Shown one piece after another: positions 37,609 to 47,051 of a stretch of 64,000 nt of DNA. A model generated the notes under the pieces. The model had not been told where the DNA came from. It saw only the letters and a list, made by a program, of their open reading frames with translations, and made no database searches. The stretch's first letter is position 1, and every line of letters begins with the position of its first letter. Source of the stretch: an uncultured Sunxiuqinia sp. (GTDB lineage Bacteria > Bacteroidota > Bacteroidia > Bacteroidales > Prolixibacteraceae); assembly GCF_963678245.1 (NCBI RefSeq), contig NZ_OY782767.1, forward strand, positions 558,001 to 622,000, read 5' to 3'. Position numbers and translations under genes: made by a program.

Positions 37609-38778
37609 CTATTTACTGGATTTTTTTTCTTCGTTCATTTCTTTCATCGGGTCTAGTTTTTCTAAAAACTTGTCAGCAATTTTCGCAATAGGCAGTTCTC
37701 CTATATCATCACCGAGGTTAGAACATAGGGTTACTACCAGTTTCTGATCGGGGAAAATTCCGACTGCTGAGCTGCCGCCAATTGTTGTCCCCAATTTTGC
37801 AATTAATTTCCGGTTGAATCGGTCTGTTGTTGAAATCCAACCAAAACTTCTCAAAACTTCTTGTCCACCGCTTAGTCTGTGTTTATTGTAAAAAAGATCC
37901 AGTGTTTCCTGATTGAAAAAGCCAGGGGTGAGTATTTGCTGAGCTAGCTGATTTAAATCATCGGCAGTTGATAAATATCCCAAGGTTGGAGCAAATGGCA
38001 ACATATTTACTTCTGGCGCTTTAATCAATCGTGCAATGAAATCACGATAATAGGTTTCACTTCTGTTCGGAATAATTACATGTTGGTAATCGATAAGTGT
38101 ATTTTCTATGTTCAAGGTGTCAAGAATCTGATTTTTAACTAATTTGCTAAATTTTTCGTTGCCAATATTCTCTGCCAAAATACCTAATAGGGCGTAATTG
38201 TACTCCGAATCGTTAAAGTAGGTGTCTGGTTCGTATACAAGTGTATCATTCTCCAATTTTTGAACATACTCTTTTAGGTTTTTTAGATCTTTATATTTCA
38301 CGAGATCTTCCATTTTCATATCTCTAAAACCTGAAACACTTGAACCTAGTTCGAGCAGGGTAAAATCATATTTCTTTTTCGGAAAATTGGGAACATATTT
38401 ATAAAAACTATGAGTCAGATCCAGTTTGCCTTGTTCGTGCAATTTTGCAATGAGGTAGCTGGTCAGTATTTCAGACGCGTTTCCAATTCGAAATTTGGTT
38501 TCCCGGGTTGCCGGGGCTTTCAACTCTTTACTGGCAACCCCAATCCCTTCAGACCATACAATTTCACCATCAATCGATACACAAACCGACATACCCGGAA
38601 CAGAACTGCTTATTAGGTAACTTCTTAAGTCATCTCTGGATTTAAGAATCTCTTCTTTGTACTTTTTCTTATAAATTGGAGCATTTTTAGTTTGCTTATT
38701 CGTTTTTTGACACGAAGTAAATACCATTAGAAATGCAACCAGGGGAAGGAACGTTTTCAACACTATTTTCTTTTTCAT
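37609..38778 (-). CDS. Beta-lactamase-like lipoprotein, catalytic residues lost
   Basis: A 389-residue lipoprotein (lipobox FTSC) with the fold of class C beta-lactamase-related serine hydrolases: PGMSVCVSIDGEIVWSEGIG, KFRIGNASEILTSYLIAKL, an YNYALLG turn and GIFPDQKLVVTLCSN. The active site is degenerate. In the SxxK motif (normally G-S-x-S-K) the sequence is G-N-A-S-E, so both serine and lysine are gone. The usual Y-S-N reads D-S-E. It is therefore unlikely to hydrolyse beta-lactams or peptides and may bind a ligand or cell-wall fragment. Full length with an uninterrupted frame, so a stable pseudoenzyme is more likely than a decaying gene. Confidence 0.78.
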   Translation of the reverse strand: MKKKIVLKTFLPLVAFLMVFTSCQKTNKQTKNAPIYKKKYKEEILKSRDDLRSYLISSSVPGMSVCVSIDGEIVWSEGIGVASKELKAPATRETKFRIGNASEILTSYLIAKLHEQGKLDLTHSFYKYVPNFPKKKYDFTLLELGSSVSGFRDMKMEDLVKYKDLKNLKEYVQKLENDTLVYEPDTYFNDSEYNYALLGILAENIGNEKFSKLVKNQILDTLNIENTLIDYQHVIIPNRSETYYRDFIARLIKAPEVNMLPFAPTLGYLSTADDLNQLAQQILTPGFFNQETLDLFYNKHRLSGGQEVLRSFGWISTTDRFNRKLIAKLGTTIGGSSAVGIFPDQKLVVTLCSNLGDDIGELPIAKIADKFLEKLDPMKEMNEEKKSSK

Positions 38779-39054
38779 GTTTGTATTTTTTATTTTTACT
38801 TAGGATCGTGCAAATCTCATACTCTAATGTAGCGCTTTTATATCTTGCATAAGTATATGTAAATTTCAGGTAATGAGACTTCTGTGTGAGTTGGTCTTGA
38901 TCGTCTCGTTATTCTGAAATTTTAGTCTCTTAATGTTGATGTTCTGATGTGTTAAAATGGTTTCGAAAAAGTGCATCTCATTTTCGGGGGCATGAAATTA
39001 AAAAAATCAGGAATAAAAGCGCGTTCTTCGACATGAAAAAAGGTTAATAAATGC
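38779..39054. other. Intergenic region upstream of the beta-lactamase-like gene
   Basis: A/T-rich leader of the leftward beta-lactamase-like gene; no open frame or recognisable element other than the terminator of the C1 peptidase gene at its right edge. Confidence 0.5.
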
Positions 39055-39083
39055 AAAAAAGGCTTTCAAATGAATGAAAGCCT
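39055..39083 (-). terminator. Terminator of the C1 peptidase gene
   Basis: On the minus strand AGGCTTTCA pairs with TGAAAGCCT (39075-39083 with 39060-39068), 6-base loop, then a T run (39059-39055). Confidence 0.85.
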
Positions 39084-39111
39084 CCTTGTATTTGTAGTCG
39101 TGTTAAATGAA

Positions 39112-40362
39112 CTAAAATTTCTCCAGAATGTCTTTTACAGCATCTTTATGAATTGTAAATCCCATCATTTTTAGTTTGATATAGTCTTCGTGGAAAAAAT
39201 AGTAGCCAAATTTCCGATCATCTTCACCTACATTTCTCGAGCCCGAGCTGGAGTCTTTAATCAAGTACCAATCGTCACCACTGCCTTTGTAATTTTCCAA
39301 AATGCCAATCAGGTGCATTCCATGATCGTCAGTGGTCGTTTCATTTGAAAAGCGGAATTGTCGGGCATCCTCATTAATGTATGCTGATGGAATATCATAA
39401 TCGGGAACCATCGCACAATTGGTTTCGCGGCTAAAGCCAGTTTCCGAAACATCACCACCAATACTCATCGTATATCCCTTTTTCACGGCCTTTTTAACAA
39501 CATCCATAAATACGTCGAGCGGAATATTGTAATAGTCATCGCTGTGCCACCAGTTATCCGGCACTTTGTATTCCACTTGCTGCCAGTATGGTTCTTGCTT
39601 GTACGAAAGTATTTCAACAAAATCATTTGGACTTAACTGGAGATAATCAGTCATGTATGTTTGGGGTGTGTATGTTTTTCCCTCTACCGTAAATTCTACC
39701 GGAGGCTCACCAATATGGTGGTTCATGATAGCTTTAATTGTTTCCAGTCCATATTCAACATTCCAGGCATTGTTTTTCTTCAGCGACTCCAGAAATCCGC
39801 GCATTTCTTCCATCATTTTTGCGTGTGTGTGAAATTTCCTTTCATCCAATAAACCAGTATAAACTTCTTCGGGAACAACTCCATAACGGTTCATAATTCT
39901 AGCCACCGCATTACCTTCCGATCCTTCGTCAAACAATGATTCGCCACGTTTCTCAATATAACGGCGGGCTTTTTCAACGTACTCCCAATACACGGTATAT
40001 ATTTCCGAAAGTTCTACTTTTTTCCCAGTTTGCCTGAATATTTCAGACTCGTAAAATGAAGTGGTTGAGAATGACCAGCAAGTTCCTGCATTTCCTTGTG
40101 ATTCAGTTTGATTGCACCAGACAGTTTCATATAAACCCGGATCGTTCGGTAGATCGAGGTCAGACTGATCCATCTTGAATCGTACAAAAGGTTCTTTCTC
40201 TTCGAGCTTCTCATTTATTGCGTTTACGTCTTTCAGGATTGATTCGTAGTAATAACCTTCTCCTTTTTCGAAAACTTCAACTTTCCCTTTACTGGTGTTT
40301 TTTTGTGCATAGCCATTCATGGCCAGACAAATGGCAAATAGGGGTAATAATTTCTTATACAT
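39112..40362 (-). CDS. Secreted C1 family (papain-like, bleomycin hydrolase type) peptidase
   Basis: A 416-residue protein with a Sec signal peptide (KKLLPLFAICLAMNGYAQ). The papain-type active site is visible: the oxyanion glutamine and catalytic cysteine in QGNAGTCWSFST (about residue 93) and the catalytic histidine in DDHGMHLIGIL (about 338). The usual asparagine of the N-S-W block reads D in LIKDSSSGS. In the C1B/PepC-like group this position is normally Asn, so either this subfamily differs or catalysis is altered. Length and layout match the Bacteroidota aminopeptidase C1 group, here exported. Monocistronic, with its own terminator. Confidence 0.88.
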   Translation of the reverse strand: MYKKLLPLFAICLAMNGYAQKNTSKGKVEVFEKGEGYYYESILKDVNAINEKLEEKEPFVRFKMDQSDLDLPNDPGLYETVWCNQTESQGNAGTCWSFSTTSFYESEIFRQTGKKVELSEIYTVYWEYVEKARRYIEKRGESLFDEGSEGNAVARIMNRYGVVPEEVYTGLLDERKFHTHAKMMEEMRGFLESLKKNNAWNVEYGLETIKAIMNHHIGEPPVEFTVEGKTYTPQTYMTDYLQLSPNDFVEILSYKQEPYWQQVEYKVPDNWWHSDDYYNIPLDVFMDVVKKAVKKGYTMSIGGDVSETGFSRETNCAMVPDYDIPSAYINEDARQFRFSNETTTDDHGMHLIGILENYKGSGDDWYLIKDSSSGSRNVGEDDRKFGYYFFHEDYIKLKMMGFTIHKDAVKDILEKF

Positions 40363-40804
40363 TATATCATAATTTTAAAGTGACAAAATACGATCTCTGG
40401 GTGAATCGGTCACTGAGTAATGTCAGGAATTACAAAAGTTAAGAATAATTTTGCAAAACTTTTTCTAGAACTGCAAGCTTTTAAAAAAGAGTTTTTTATG
40501 TCCTTAAATCGGTTATTCGTTGATAAAAAACAGATTTGTCTCATTGGGAGAGAACTTTTTTTCTTATACATTTAGATTTTGTTGAAAATCAGTATTGTAA
40601 TAATTGATTTTGAGCGCTTTTAGCAGACTGGATTGTTTTAGTCGAAGCTGATAGTCAATCTATTCTGTTTTGACATTCCGATGTTTTCGTAAGTATGAAA
40701 TTCCCTGAAAAAGAATCGAGAGCCTTAATATTTTGCACCGGGAAACATAGTTACTTTGGGCGAGTTTCAGTTATTACATTTAAAAAGCAAACAATTGCAA
40801 TCAT
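40363..40804. other. Intergenic region upstream of the heme operon
   Basis: Divergent leader between the C1 peptidase (leftward) and hemN (rightward), 442 bases, A/T-rich. It contains a TTACTTTG about 55 bases before hemN that resembles a -7 box, but the -33 spacing is poor. No Fnr palindrome and no gene were found. Confidence 0.4.
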
Positions 40805-42181
40805 ATGAAAATACCTGTTGAGTTAATTGAAAAATATAATGTTCCGGTTCCTCGTTATACAAGTTATCCGCCAGCCAATTTTTTTTGCGGCGATTTTGAA
40901 ACCGATGATTACCTGGTGGCAGTCGAAGAGTCGAATAAGAAAGAACCTCAAAATATCTCGATTTATTTACACATTCCTTTTTGTACACAACTGTGTTTAT
41001 ACTGCGGATGTAATACACATATTACTAAGGATGAGGATATGATGAAGCATTATATGGAAGCGCTGAAAACGGAAATCCATATGCTAAATAAATTGATTAA
41101 TCATGATCGAAAAATTTCGCAGATACATTGGGGAGGAGGAACTCCAAATGTTTTACCTGCCGAATTGGTTGGTGAAGTGATGGCTATTTTTCATTCGGAA
41201 TATCAATTTATTGATAACCCGGAGATCGCCATTGAATGTAACCCCGCACTATTAGATCAAGCTTATATCGATCAATTGGTATCTTTCGGTTTTAATCGAA
41301 TTAGTCTGGGAGTACAGGATTTTCAGGAGAAAGTGTTAAATGCTGTACGTCGCGAAGTGCCTGAAATACCAATTAGCGAGCTGGTTCACATGATCCGCCA
41401 GCATGCTGGGGTGTCGGTTAATCTCGACTTTATTTATGGATTACCCTATCAAACTGTCGAGTCGTTTGGTGAAGCCATTGAAAAAGCGATTGTCATTAAC
41501 CCTGATCGTTTGGTTACTTTTTCATATGCTCATGTGCCTTGGGTAAAAAAGGCTCAAAAAAAGCTGGAAGATTATGGTTTGCCTGCTGCTGAAGATAAAG
41601 TAAAGATGTTTGAGGAGGCCTGGTCGCTGATGACGAATGCTGGTTATGTTCCCATTGGTCTGGATCATTATGCCAAGCCGAATGATGACATGGCAATCGC
41701 GTTGAGAAATCGCTCGCTTCACCGAAATTTTCAGGGCTACTGTACCCGCGAAACGACGGGGCAAGTTTATGCTTTTGGTGTAACCGGAATTAGTCAGTTG
41801 GAAGATGTATACGCGCAAAATGCGAGAACAGTAAAAGAATATATTGATACCGTTGAAAGCGGATCAATCAAAATTGTGAAAGGTTATTCGCTTTCTGAAA
41901 CTGATAAAATTATCAGACAAATTATAAACGAGATCATGTGCAACCAGTTTTTATCATGGGCACAAATTGCGGATCAATTTCAAACTACAGAAAGGAGTTT
42001 GAAGAAATTGCTCGATTTTAAGGAATCAAAACTAGATGATTTTGTAGCAGACGAGTTGTTGACTTACACGAAAGAAGAGATTTTTATAACTGACTTAGGC
42101 CGTTTCTTTTTACGAAATATTGCCGCCGTATTCGATGTTCGATTGGAAGGAAGCGTGAAAAAGTTTTCAAAATCAGTTTAA
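40805..42181 (+). CDS. hemN: Oxygen-independent coproporphyrinogen III oxidase
   Basis: A 458-residue radical SAM enzyme converting coproporphyrinogen III to protoporphyrinogen IX without oxygen. The cluster motif is FCTQLCLYCGCNT (CxxxCxxC plus the extra cysteine typical of true HemN rather than HemW), with the N-terminal RYTSYPPA segment and later IHWGGGTPN. First gene of hemN-hemG-hemF-hemH; 3 bases separate it from the next gene. Confidence 0.95.
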   Translation: MKIPVELIEKYNVPVPRYTSYPPANFFCGDFETDDYLVAVEESNKKEPQNISIYLHIPFCTQLCLYCGCNTHITKDEDMMKHYMEALKTEIHMLNKLINHDRKISQIHWGGGTPNVLPAELVGEVMAIFHSEYQFIDNPEIAIECNPALLDQAYIDQLVSFGFNRISLGVQDFQEKVLNAVRREVPEIPISELVHMIRQHAGVSVNLDFIYGLPYQTVESFGEAIEKAIVINPDRLVTFSYAHVPWVKKAQKKLEDYGLPAAEDKVKMFEEAWSLMTNAGYVPIGLDHYAKPNDDMAIALRNRSLHRNFQGYCTRETTGQVYAFGVTGISQLEDVYAQNARTVKEYIDTVESGSIKIVKGYSLSETDKIIRQIINEIMCNQFLSWAQIADQFQTTERSLKKLLDFKESKLDDFVADELLTYTKEEIFITDLGRFFLRNIAAVFDVRLEGSVKKFSKSV

Positions 42182-42184
42182 ACG

Positions 42185-43534
42185 ATGAGTAAAAAAGTAG
42201 CTGTTATTGGAGCCGGATTGACCGGGTTAACCACTGCCTATTACCTGAAAAAGAAAGGAATTGATTTTCAGGTTTTCGAAAAATCGGATCGGGTAGGAGG
42301 AGTGATTCAAACGGTTAAGAAGGATGGGTTCATGTATGAAAATGGGCCAAGTACCGGTGTGTTGGGACATCCGGAGGCAGCGGCTTTAATTGAAGAATTG
42401 GGAGATGCTTGCGAATTAGAGATTGCAGATGAAGATGCCAAGTTTCGATGGATTTGGAAAAGTGGCCGTTGGCATGCTTTGCCTTCGGGTTTGATAGGGG
42501 GAATTAAAACGCCCCTGTTTTCGTGGTACGACAAGTTCCGAATCCTTGGCGAACCATTTCGGAAACCGGGGACTGATCCAAACGAGTCGTTGGCCAGTTT
42601 GGTGAGGCGACGCATGGGCGAAAGCTTTCTGAAATATGCTGTTGATCCGTTTATTCTGGGAATTTATTCCGGCGATCCCGAAAAACTGGTTACAAAATAC
42701 GCATTGCCAAAATTGTATAATTTGGAGCAAAAGTATGGCAGTTTTATTGGTGGTGCAATTAAAAAATCAAAAGAACCCAAAACTGACTGGGATAAGAAAG
42801 CAACACGGGAAGTGTTTTCTATGAAAGGTGGTTTGAGGTCACTAGTCAATGCTTTGGCTGATTCCGTTGGAGAAGAACGCATAACGCTAAATCAGAAAGA
42901 TTTGCAGATTGCTCACTCAAATGGTAAATATCAGATTTCAAATAAATCGACTCAATTCGAGGAATTTGATCAGGTAATTTCTACCGTTGGTGGGTATGCT
43001 TTACGCCAGCTTTTTCCTTTTCTTCCTTCAGCTGAAATAGAAAAAATTGAAGCCATGCCTTACGCAAAAGTCGTGCAGGTCTCAGTTGGCTATAATAAGT
43101 GGAACGGAATGCCAATCAAAGCTTTTGGAGGATTGATCCCTTTTCATGAAAACCGCGATATTCTCGGCGTCTTGTTTTTATCAACATTTTTGAAGAACCG
43201 TGCTCCCCATGGCGGAGCGTTATTGTCAACTTTTTTGGGTGGTGTACGAAAGCCTGAAATGCTTGACTTGGCGGATGATGAAATTGTTGGATTGGTTGAA
43301 AAGGAAATGAAAAGCATGCTCGGGCTAACAAAATGGCAACCTGATTTGTTGGTTATTAATCGTTATCAGCATGCTATTCCGCAGTATGGTAAAGAGTCAG
43401 CCGATCGCCTAAAAGCGATTGAGGAAATTGAGTCCACTTATGCCGGTTTGTTGTTGGGAGGAAATATTCGTGACGGTATTGGCATGGCCGACCGGATTAA
43501 GCAAGGACGAATGCTGGCTGAGACTGTCGAATAG
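42185..43534 (+). CDS. hemG: Protoporphyrinogen oxidase, HemY/PPOX type
   Basis: A 449-residue FAD protein with the N-terminal dinucleotide motif VAVIGAGLTGLTTAYYLKKKG, GGVIQT, and the C-terminal FAD block LLLGGNIRDGIGMADRI. It oxidises protoporphyrinogen IX to protoporphyrin IX. The motif set is that of the oxygen-dependent PPOX family (HemY), not the flavodoxin-like HemG of E. coli; the gene symbol follows common usage for protoporphyrinogen oxidase in Bacteroidota annotation. It overlaps or abuts both neighbours, supporting one transcript. Confidence 0.93.
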   Translation: MSKKVAVIGAGLTGLTTAYYLKKKGIDFQVFEKSDRVGGVIQTVKKDGFMYENGPSTGVLGHPEAAALIEELGDACELEIADEDAKFRWIWKSGRWHALPSGLIGGIKTPLFSWYDKFRILGEPFRKPGTDPNESLASLVRRRMGESFLKYAVDPFILGIYSGDPEKLVTKYALPKLYNLEQKYGSFIGGAIKKSKEPKTDWDKKATREVFSMKGGLRSLVNALADSVGEERITLNQKDLQIAHSNGKYQISNKSTQFEEFDQVISTVGGYALRQLFPFLPSAEIEKIEAMPYAKVVQVSVGYNKWNGMPIKAFGGLIPFHENRDILGVLFLSTFLKNRAPHGGALLSTFLGGVRKPEMLDLADDEIVGLVEKEMKSMLGLTKWQPDLLVINRYQHAIPQYGKESADRLKAIEEIESTYAGLLLGGNIRDGIGMADRIKQGRMLAETVE

Positions 43535-43552
43535 CGCAAATATTTGATTAAT

Positions 43553-44452
43553 ATGAGAAATGAGAGAGTTGCTTCTGCGTATCGTGAAAAACAACAGCAA
43601 ATCTGTTTCGAATTAGCTTCGGCTGATGGGGCTGCCATTTTTGAGACCGACCACTGGGAAAAAGAAATTGGACAAGGCTACACCATGGTGCTTGAAAATG
43701 GCGATGCCATTGAAAAAGCTGCGGTTAACTTTTCGGCAGTTGGAGGTCAGGTTAGTGAGCGAATGCGTCAGGCATTGAGCATTCAGGATGGCGAAGAGTA
43801 TTTTGCTACGGGGATTTCGTCCATCATTCATCCACGCAATGTGCATGTACCTATAACCCATATGAATGTCCGTTTTTTTCAACTAAGCTCCGGAAAAGCA
43901 TGGTTTGGTGGTGGAATTGATTTGACACCTCACTATGTCAATAAAAAGGAAGCTAGTTGGTTTCATCAGGAACTCAAAAAGGTTTGCGATCAGTTCGACA
44001 TGGAGTTCTACCGGGAGTATAAAAAGTGGGCTGACGACTATTTTTATCTGCCTCATCGGGATGAAACAAGAGGCGTTGGTGGAATTTTCTTCGATCATCA
44101 GGATGGTACTTCGGAAGCAAATTTTGAAAAGTTTTTTGCTTTTACACAGGCGCTGGCTGAGGCTTATCCGAAGATATATATTGAGTTATTGAACAACAAT
44201 CGTAAGAAAGAGATCAGCGAAGATGAAAGACAATGGCAACTACTGCGAAGAGGCCGTTATGTGGAGTTTAATTTGCTTTATGATCGGGGAACTAAATTCG
44301 GATTAGAGTCAAATGGTCGCACCGAATCAATCTTTTTAAGCATGCCACCACTGGCATCGTGGACCTACGATTATCAACCTGATAAAGGCTCTAAGGAAGA
44401 AGAGACACTCAGATTATTAAAAAAAGACATCGATTGGATTTACAATATTTAA
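43553..44452 (+). CDS. hemF: Oxygen-dependent coproporphyrinogen III oxidase
   Basis: A 299-residue enzyme; I use ATG 43553 (MRNERV), since the TTG nine bases upstream in frame is less likely. HemF signatures are visible: WFGGGIDLTPHYV, EFYREYKKWADDYF, RGVGGIFFDH and FNLLYDRGTKFGL. It catalyses the same step as HemN but uses oxygen. Both forms in one operon indicate heme synthesis across oxic and anoxic conditions. Confidence 0.95.
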   Translation: MRNERVASAYREKQQQICFELASADGAAIFETDHWEKEIGQGYTMVLENGDAIEKAAVNFSAVGGQVSERMRQALSIQDGEEYFATGISSIIHPRNVHVPITHMNVRFFQLSSGKAWFGGGIDLTPHYVNKKEASWFHQELKKVCDQFDMEFYREYKKWADDYFYLPHRDETRGVGGIFFDHQDGTSEANFEKFFAFTQALAEAYPKIYIELLNNNRKKEISEDERQWQLLRRGRYVEFNLLYDRGTKFGLESNGRTESIFLSMPPLASWTYDYQPDKGSKEEETLRLLKKDIDWIYNI

Positions 44453-44490
44453 ATTTGTTTTGAAAATCATTGATAGGAATACATAAGCTT

Positions 44491-45504
44491 ATGGACAATT
44501 CAAAAAGAACAGCCGTTTTACTGGTTAATGTGGGAACACCTGATGAACCCAAAGTTTCTGCCGTTCGACGGTATTTATTCGAGTTTTTGAATGACCGTAG
44601 AGTGATTGATCTGCCTTTAATTCCACAAAAGTTGTTGGTGAACCTGATTATTGTGCCATTTAGGGCTCCCAAATCCACCAAGCTTTATGAGATGCTTTGG
44701 ACCGATGAAGGTTCTCCTCTATTTGTAAATGCCAATAAAAACAGAGATAAGCTGCAAGCATCATTGGGTGATGACTATCAGGTTTTCACAGCCATGCGCT
44801 ATCAGAATCCGCATTTAAAAAAAGTGCTTCGTCAGGTTCGTGACCAGCGTTTTGGGAAGATGATCATTATTCCGGTGTTCCCGCAGTACGCATCGTCAAC
44901 AACCGGAACCATCGGCCAATTTGTATCAAAGGAAGTGGCTAAATGGACAGTTATCCCTGAGATTCGATTCGTAAGCCAGTTTTACGATCATCCTGCTTTT
45001 ATCAAAGCATTTACTGAACGCATTAAAGAGTTCAAGCCTGAAACATACGACCACATCGTTTTTTCCTATCACGGTTTACCGAACAGACAGGTCGATAAGG
45101 TGCATCCGGAAATTGCTTCAACGGAATGTACCTGCGAACAGGCCATGCCTGAGCATGGTAAATATTGCTACAAGGCAACTTGTTACCAAACAACCCGCTT
45201 GTTGGCAAAGTCACTGGGTCTTAAACCGGATGATTACACTTTATCTTTTCAATCTCGGCTGACCAAAAACTGGCTCAAGCCCTTCTCTGATGAACTGGTT
45301 ATTCAAAAAGCGAAAGAAGGAGTAAAACGAATGTTGTTTGTAGCGCCCGCATTTGTGGCCGATTGCCTGGAAACAACCGTTGAAATTGGAGTTGAATATC
45401 AGGAATTATTTGAAGAACACGGTGGCGAAAAAATTCAATTGGTCGAAAGTTTGAACGATCATCCCTTGTGGATTGAGACCCTGAAAGAATTGATTAATTC
45501 ATGA
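44491..45504 (+). CDS. hemH: Ferrochelatase
   Basis: A 337-residue enzyme from ATG 44491 (MDNSKRTA); an in-frame TTG at 44470 would only add seven residues. It inserts Fe(II) into protoporphyrin (or coproporphyrin) IX. The catalytic histidine lies in SYHGLPNRQVDK, and VLLVNVGTPDEP opens the fold. The CTCEQAMPEHGKYCYKAT cysteines resemble the region that in several ferrochelatases binds a [2Fe-2S] cluster, but the match was not checked. It completes the route to heme and may supply the heme implied by the sensor-kinase motifs at 24.2-25.9 kb. Confidence 0.95.
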   Translation: MDNSKRTAVLLVNVGTPDEPKVSAVRRYLFEFLNDRRVIDLPLIPQKLLVNLIIVPFRAPKSTKLYEMLWTDEGSPLFVNANKNRDKLQASLGDDYQVFTAMRYQNPHLKKVLRQVRDQRFGKMIIIPVFPQYASSTTGTIGQFVSKEVAKWTVIPEIRFVSQFYDHPAFIKAFTERIKEFKPETYDHIVFSYHGLPNRQVDKVHPEIASTECTCEQAMPEHGKYCYKATCYQTTRLLAKSLGLKPDDYTLSFQSRLTKNWLKPFSDELVIQKAKEGVKRMLFVAPAFVADCLETTVEIGVEYQELFEEHGGEKIQLVESLNDHPLWIETLKELINS

Positions 45505-45597
45505 AAAGCCATTTCATTTAGACAAATAACCTTCAGAATCATTCAGATGATAGACTTGATTTTTGACAATAGTACCTTTTAATTAAACATTGAACTC

Positions 45598-46278
45598 ATG
45601 ACAAAGCAATTTCTCTTAGTCCTTGTGCTTTCTTTATTTTTTTTCGCGTGCAACGATGAAGGCCAGAAGCCTGATTATCCTTCAATAATAGAACTAATTG
45701 CTTATGATAATAATTCATTGTCGAAAGAGATGTTGACGACTTTTTGTGCAGAAAATGGTATTGATAAGAACGCTGTGTATAATTGGGAAAATCACTGGGT
45801 TCTCTATTCTCAGTTTCAGGAACTGCAACAAATAAGCGAAAAGTTAGAAGCAAATTTTGCGAATGTTACCATTAAAACTTACGATCAGCCATTTTATAGT
45901 TTTGATCGAACAAGGTGTGATGATTCTTCTATTGCCGAGGAATGGGATAATATTTTGCTGACAGCAAATCTGGTTGAAGATACGTTGAAGCAAAGTGAAT
46001 ATATGGAGTATCACCGCACTCAGTTTGAAGAGTGGCCCGAGGTTGCTCAAGGATTTTGTAATGCCAGTTTTCAGCAATTGTTGGTTTTTCGCACCGGAAG
46101 GCAGTTAATGTTGATTATCAGCATTCCGAAAGGGGAGAGCCTAGATGAGCTAAACCCTAAAACGACAGAAAATAATCTTCGCGTTGATGAGTGGAATGCT
46201 CAAATGAGTCAATATCAAGAAGGCCTTGAAGAAGCACCAGAAGGAGTTGTCTGGCTATTTCTAAATCCGGTTGAATAA
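45598..46278 (+). CDS. Hypothetical lipoprotein
   Basis: A 226-residue lipoprotein with signal and lipobox (LFFFACN). I do not recognise the mature domain. It has a two-part layout: an N-terminal region with tryptophan and tyrosine residues (YNWENHWVLYSQFQEL) and a C-terminal half ending WLFLNPVE. It sits alone between hemH and the ECF sigma factor gene; gaps of about 95 bases on both sides make either membership uncertain. Confidence 0.7.
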   Translation: MTKQFLLVLVLSLFFFACNDEGQKPDYPSIIELIAYDNNSLSKEMLTTFCAENGIDKNAVYNWENHWVLYSQFQELQQISEKLEANFANVTIKTYDQPFYSFDRTRCDDSSIAEEWDNILLTANLVEDTLKQSEYMEYHRTQFEEWPEVAQGFCNASFQQLLVFRTGRQLMLIISIPKGESLDELNPKTTENNLRVDEWNAQMSQYQEGLEEAPEGVVWLFLNPVE

Positions 46279-46376
46279 ATTTATTTTTCTATACTGGCAG
46301 AAGAGAAGACTGAACATTCATAAACACAAGAACTTATTTTTCTTACTTTTGATGAGCATTGCTTGTGCTAATCTAC

Positions 46377-46931
46377 ATGGAAGATCAAGATATTTGGAGA
46401 AATATTGTGGCTGACGATATGAATGCTTTAAAGAGGCTTCATGATAAATACTATTCTCAATTGTTTTTATGGGCTTGTAAATATCTTCAGCAGGAGACGG
46501 TTGTTGAAGAATTGGTTTCCGACTGTTTTATAAAGCTTTGGAATCGGCGGAAGTACATTATTATAGAAAAGTCGCTGAAAGCCTATATATTTCTCGTGTT
46601 GCGCAACCAGATCGTAAGTTATATCAGGAAAAGTAAAAATAAGTTCGAGGTAAAAGTAAAAGAGCTTCCAGAGGTTCCGAATGAAGAATCGATCAATGAG
46701 CAAGAATACTACGCAAATCTTTATAAGGCCATTCAACGAATTCCGGAACAGCGGCGAAAAATTCTGGAACTTGCTGTTTATGAATCACTAACTTATCGAG
46801 AAATAGCTGAGCGTTTAAGGATCTCAATCAATACCGTTAAAACTCAAATTGCCCGATCTTATCAATTTTTAAAGGGAGAATTAGATCCGAAGGATTTTGT
46901 ATTACTACATTTTCATTGCATAAAAAAATAA
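46377..46931 (+). CDS. ECF RNA polymerase sigma-70 factor
   Basis: About 184 residues from ATG 46377 (MEDQDIWR), preferred over the in-frame TTG upstream. Region 2 (FLWACKYLQQETVVEELVSDCF) and region 4 with the helix-turn-helix (ESLTYREIAERLRISINTVKTQIARS) are both clear. This is the FecI-like type that, with the adjacent FecR-type anti-sigma factor and an STN-bearing SusC, forms a trans-envelope signalling unit turning on the polysaccharide locus. Confidence 0.93.
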   Translation: MEDQDIWRNIVADDMNALKRLHDKYYSQLFLWACKYLQQETVVEELVSDCFIKLWNRRKYIIIEKSLKAYIFLVLRNQIVSYIRKSKNKFEVKVKELPEVPNEESINEQEYYANLYKAIQRIPEQRRKILELAVYESLTYREIAERLRISINTVKTQIARSYQFLKGELDPKDFVLLHFHCIKK

Positions 46932-47051
46932 ATAAGTTTCTGGTATATAGTTTATTAGTGTCTGATCGTTTAAGGAAATTAAAAAAAGGAGAAAACTCTG
47001 TCACCCTCATGTGAATCGGATTGCGTCTTACTAGTAGAAATCAATCATTCA

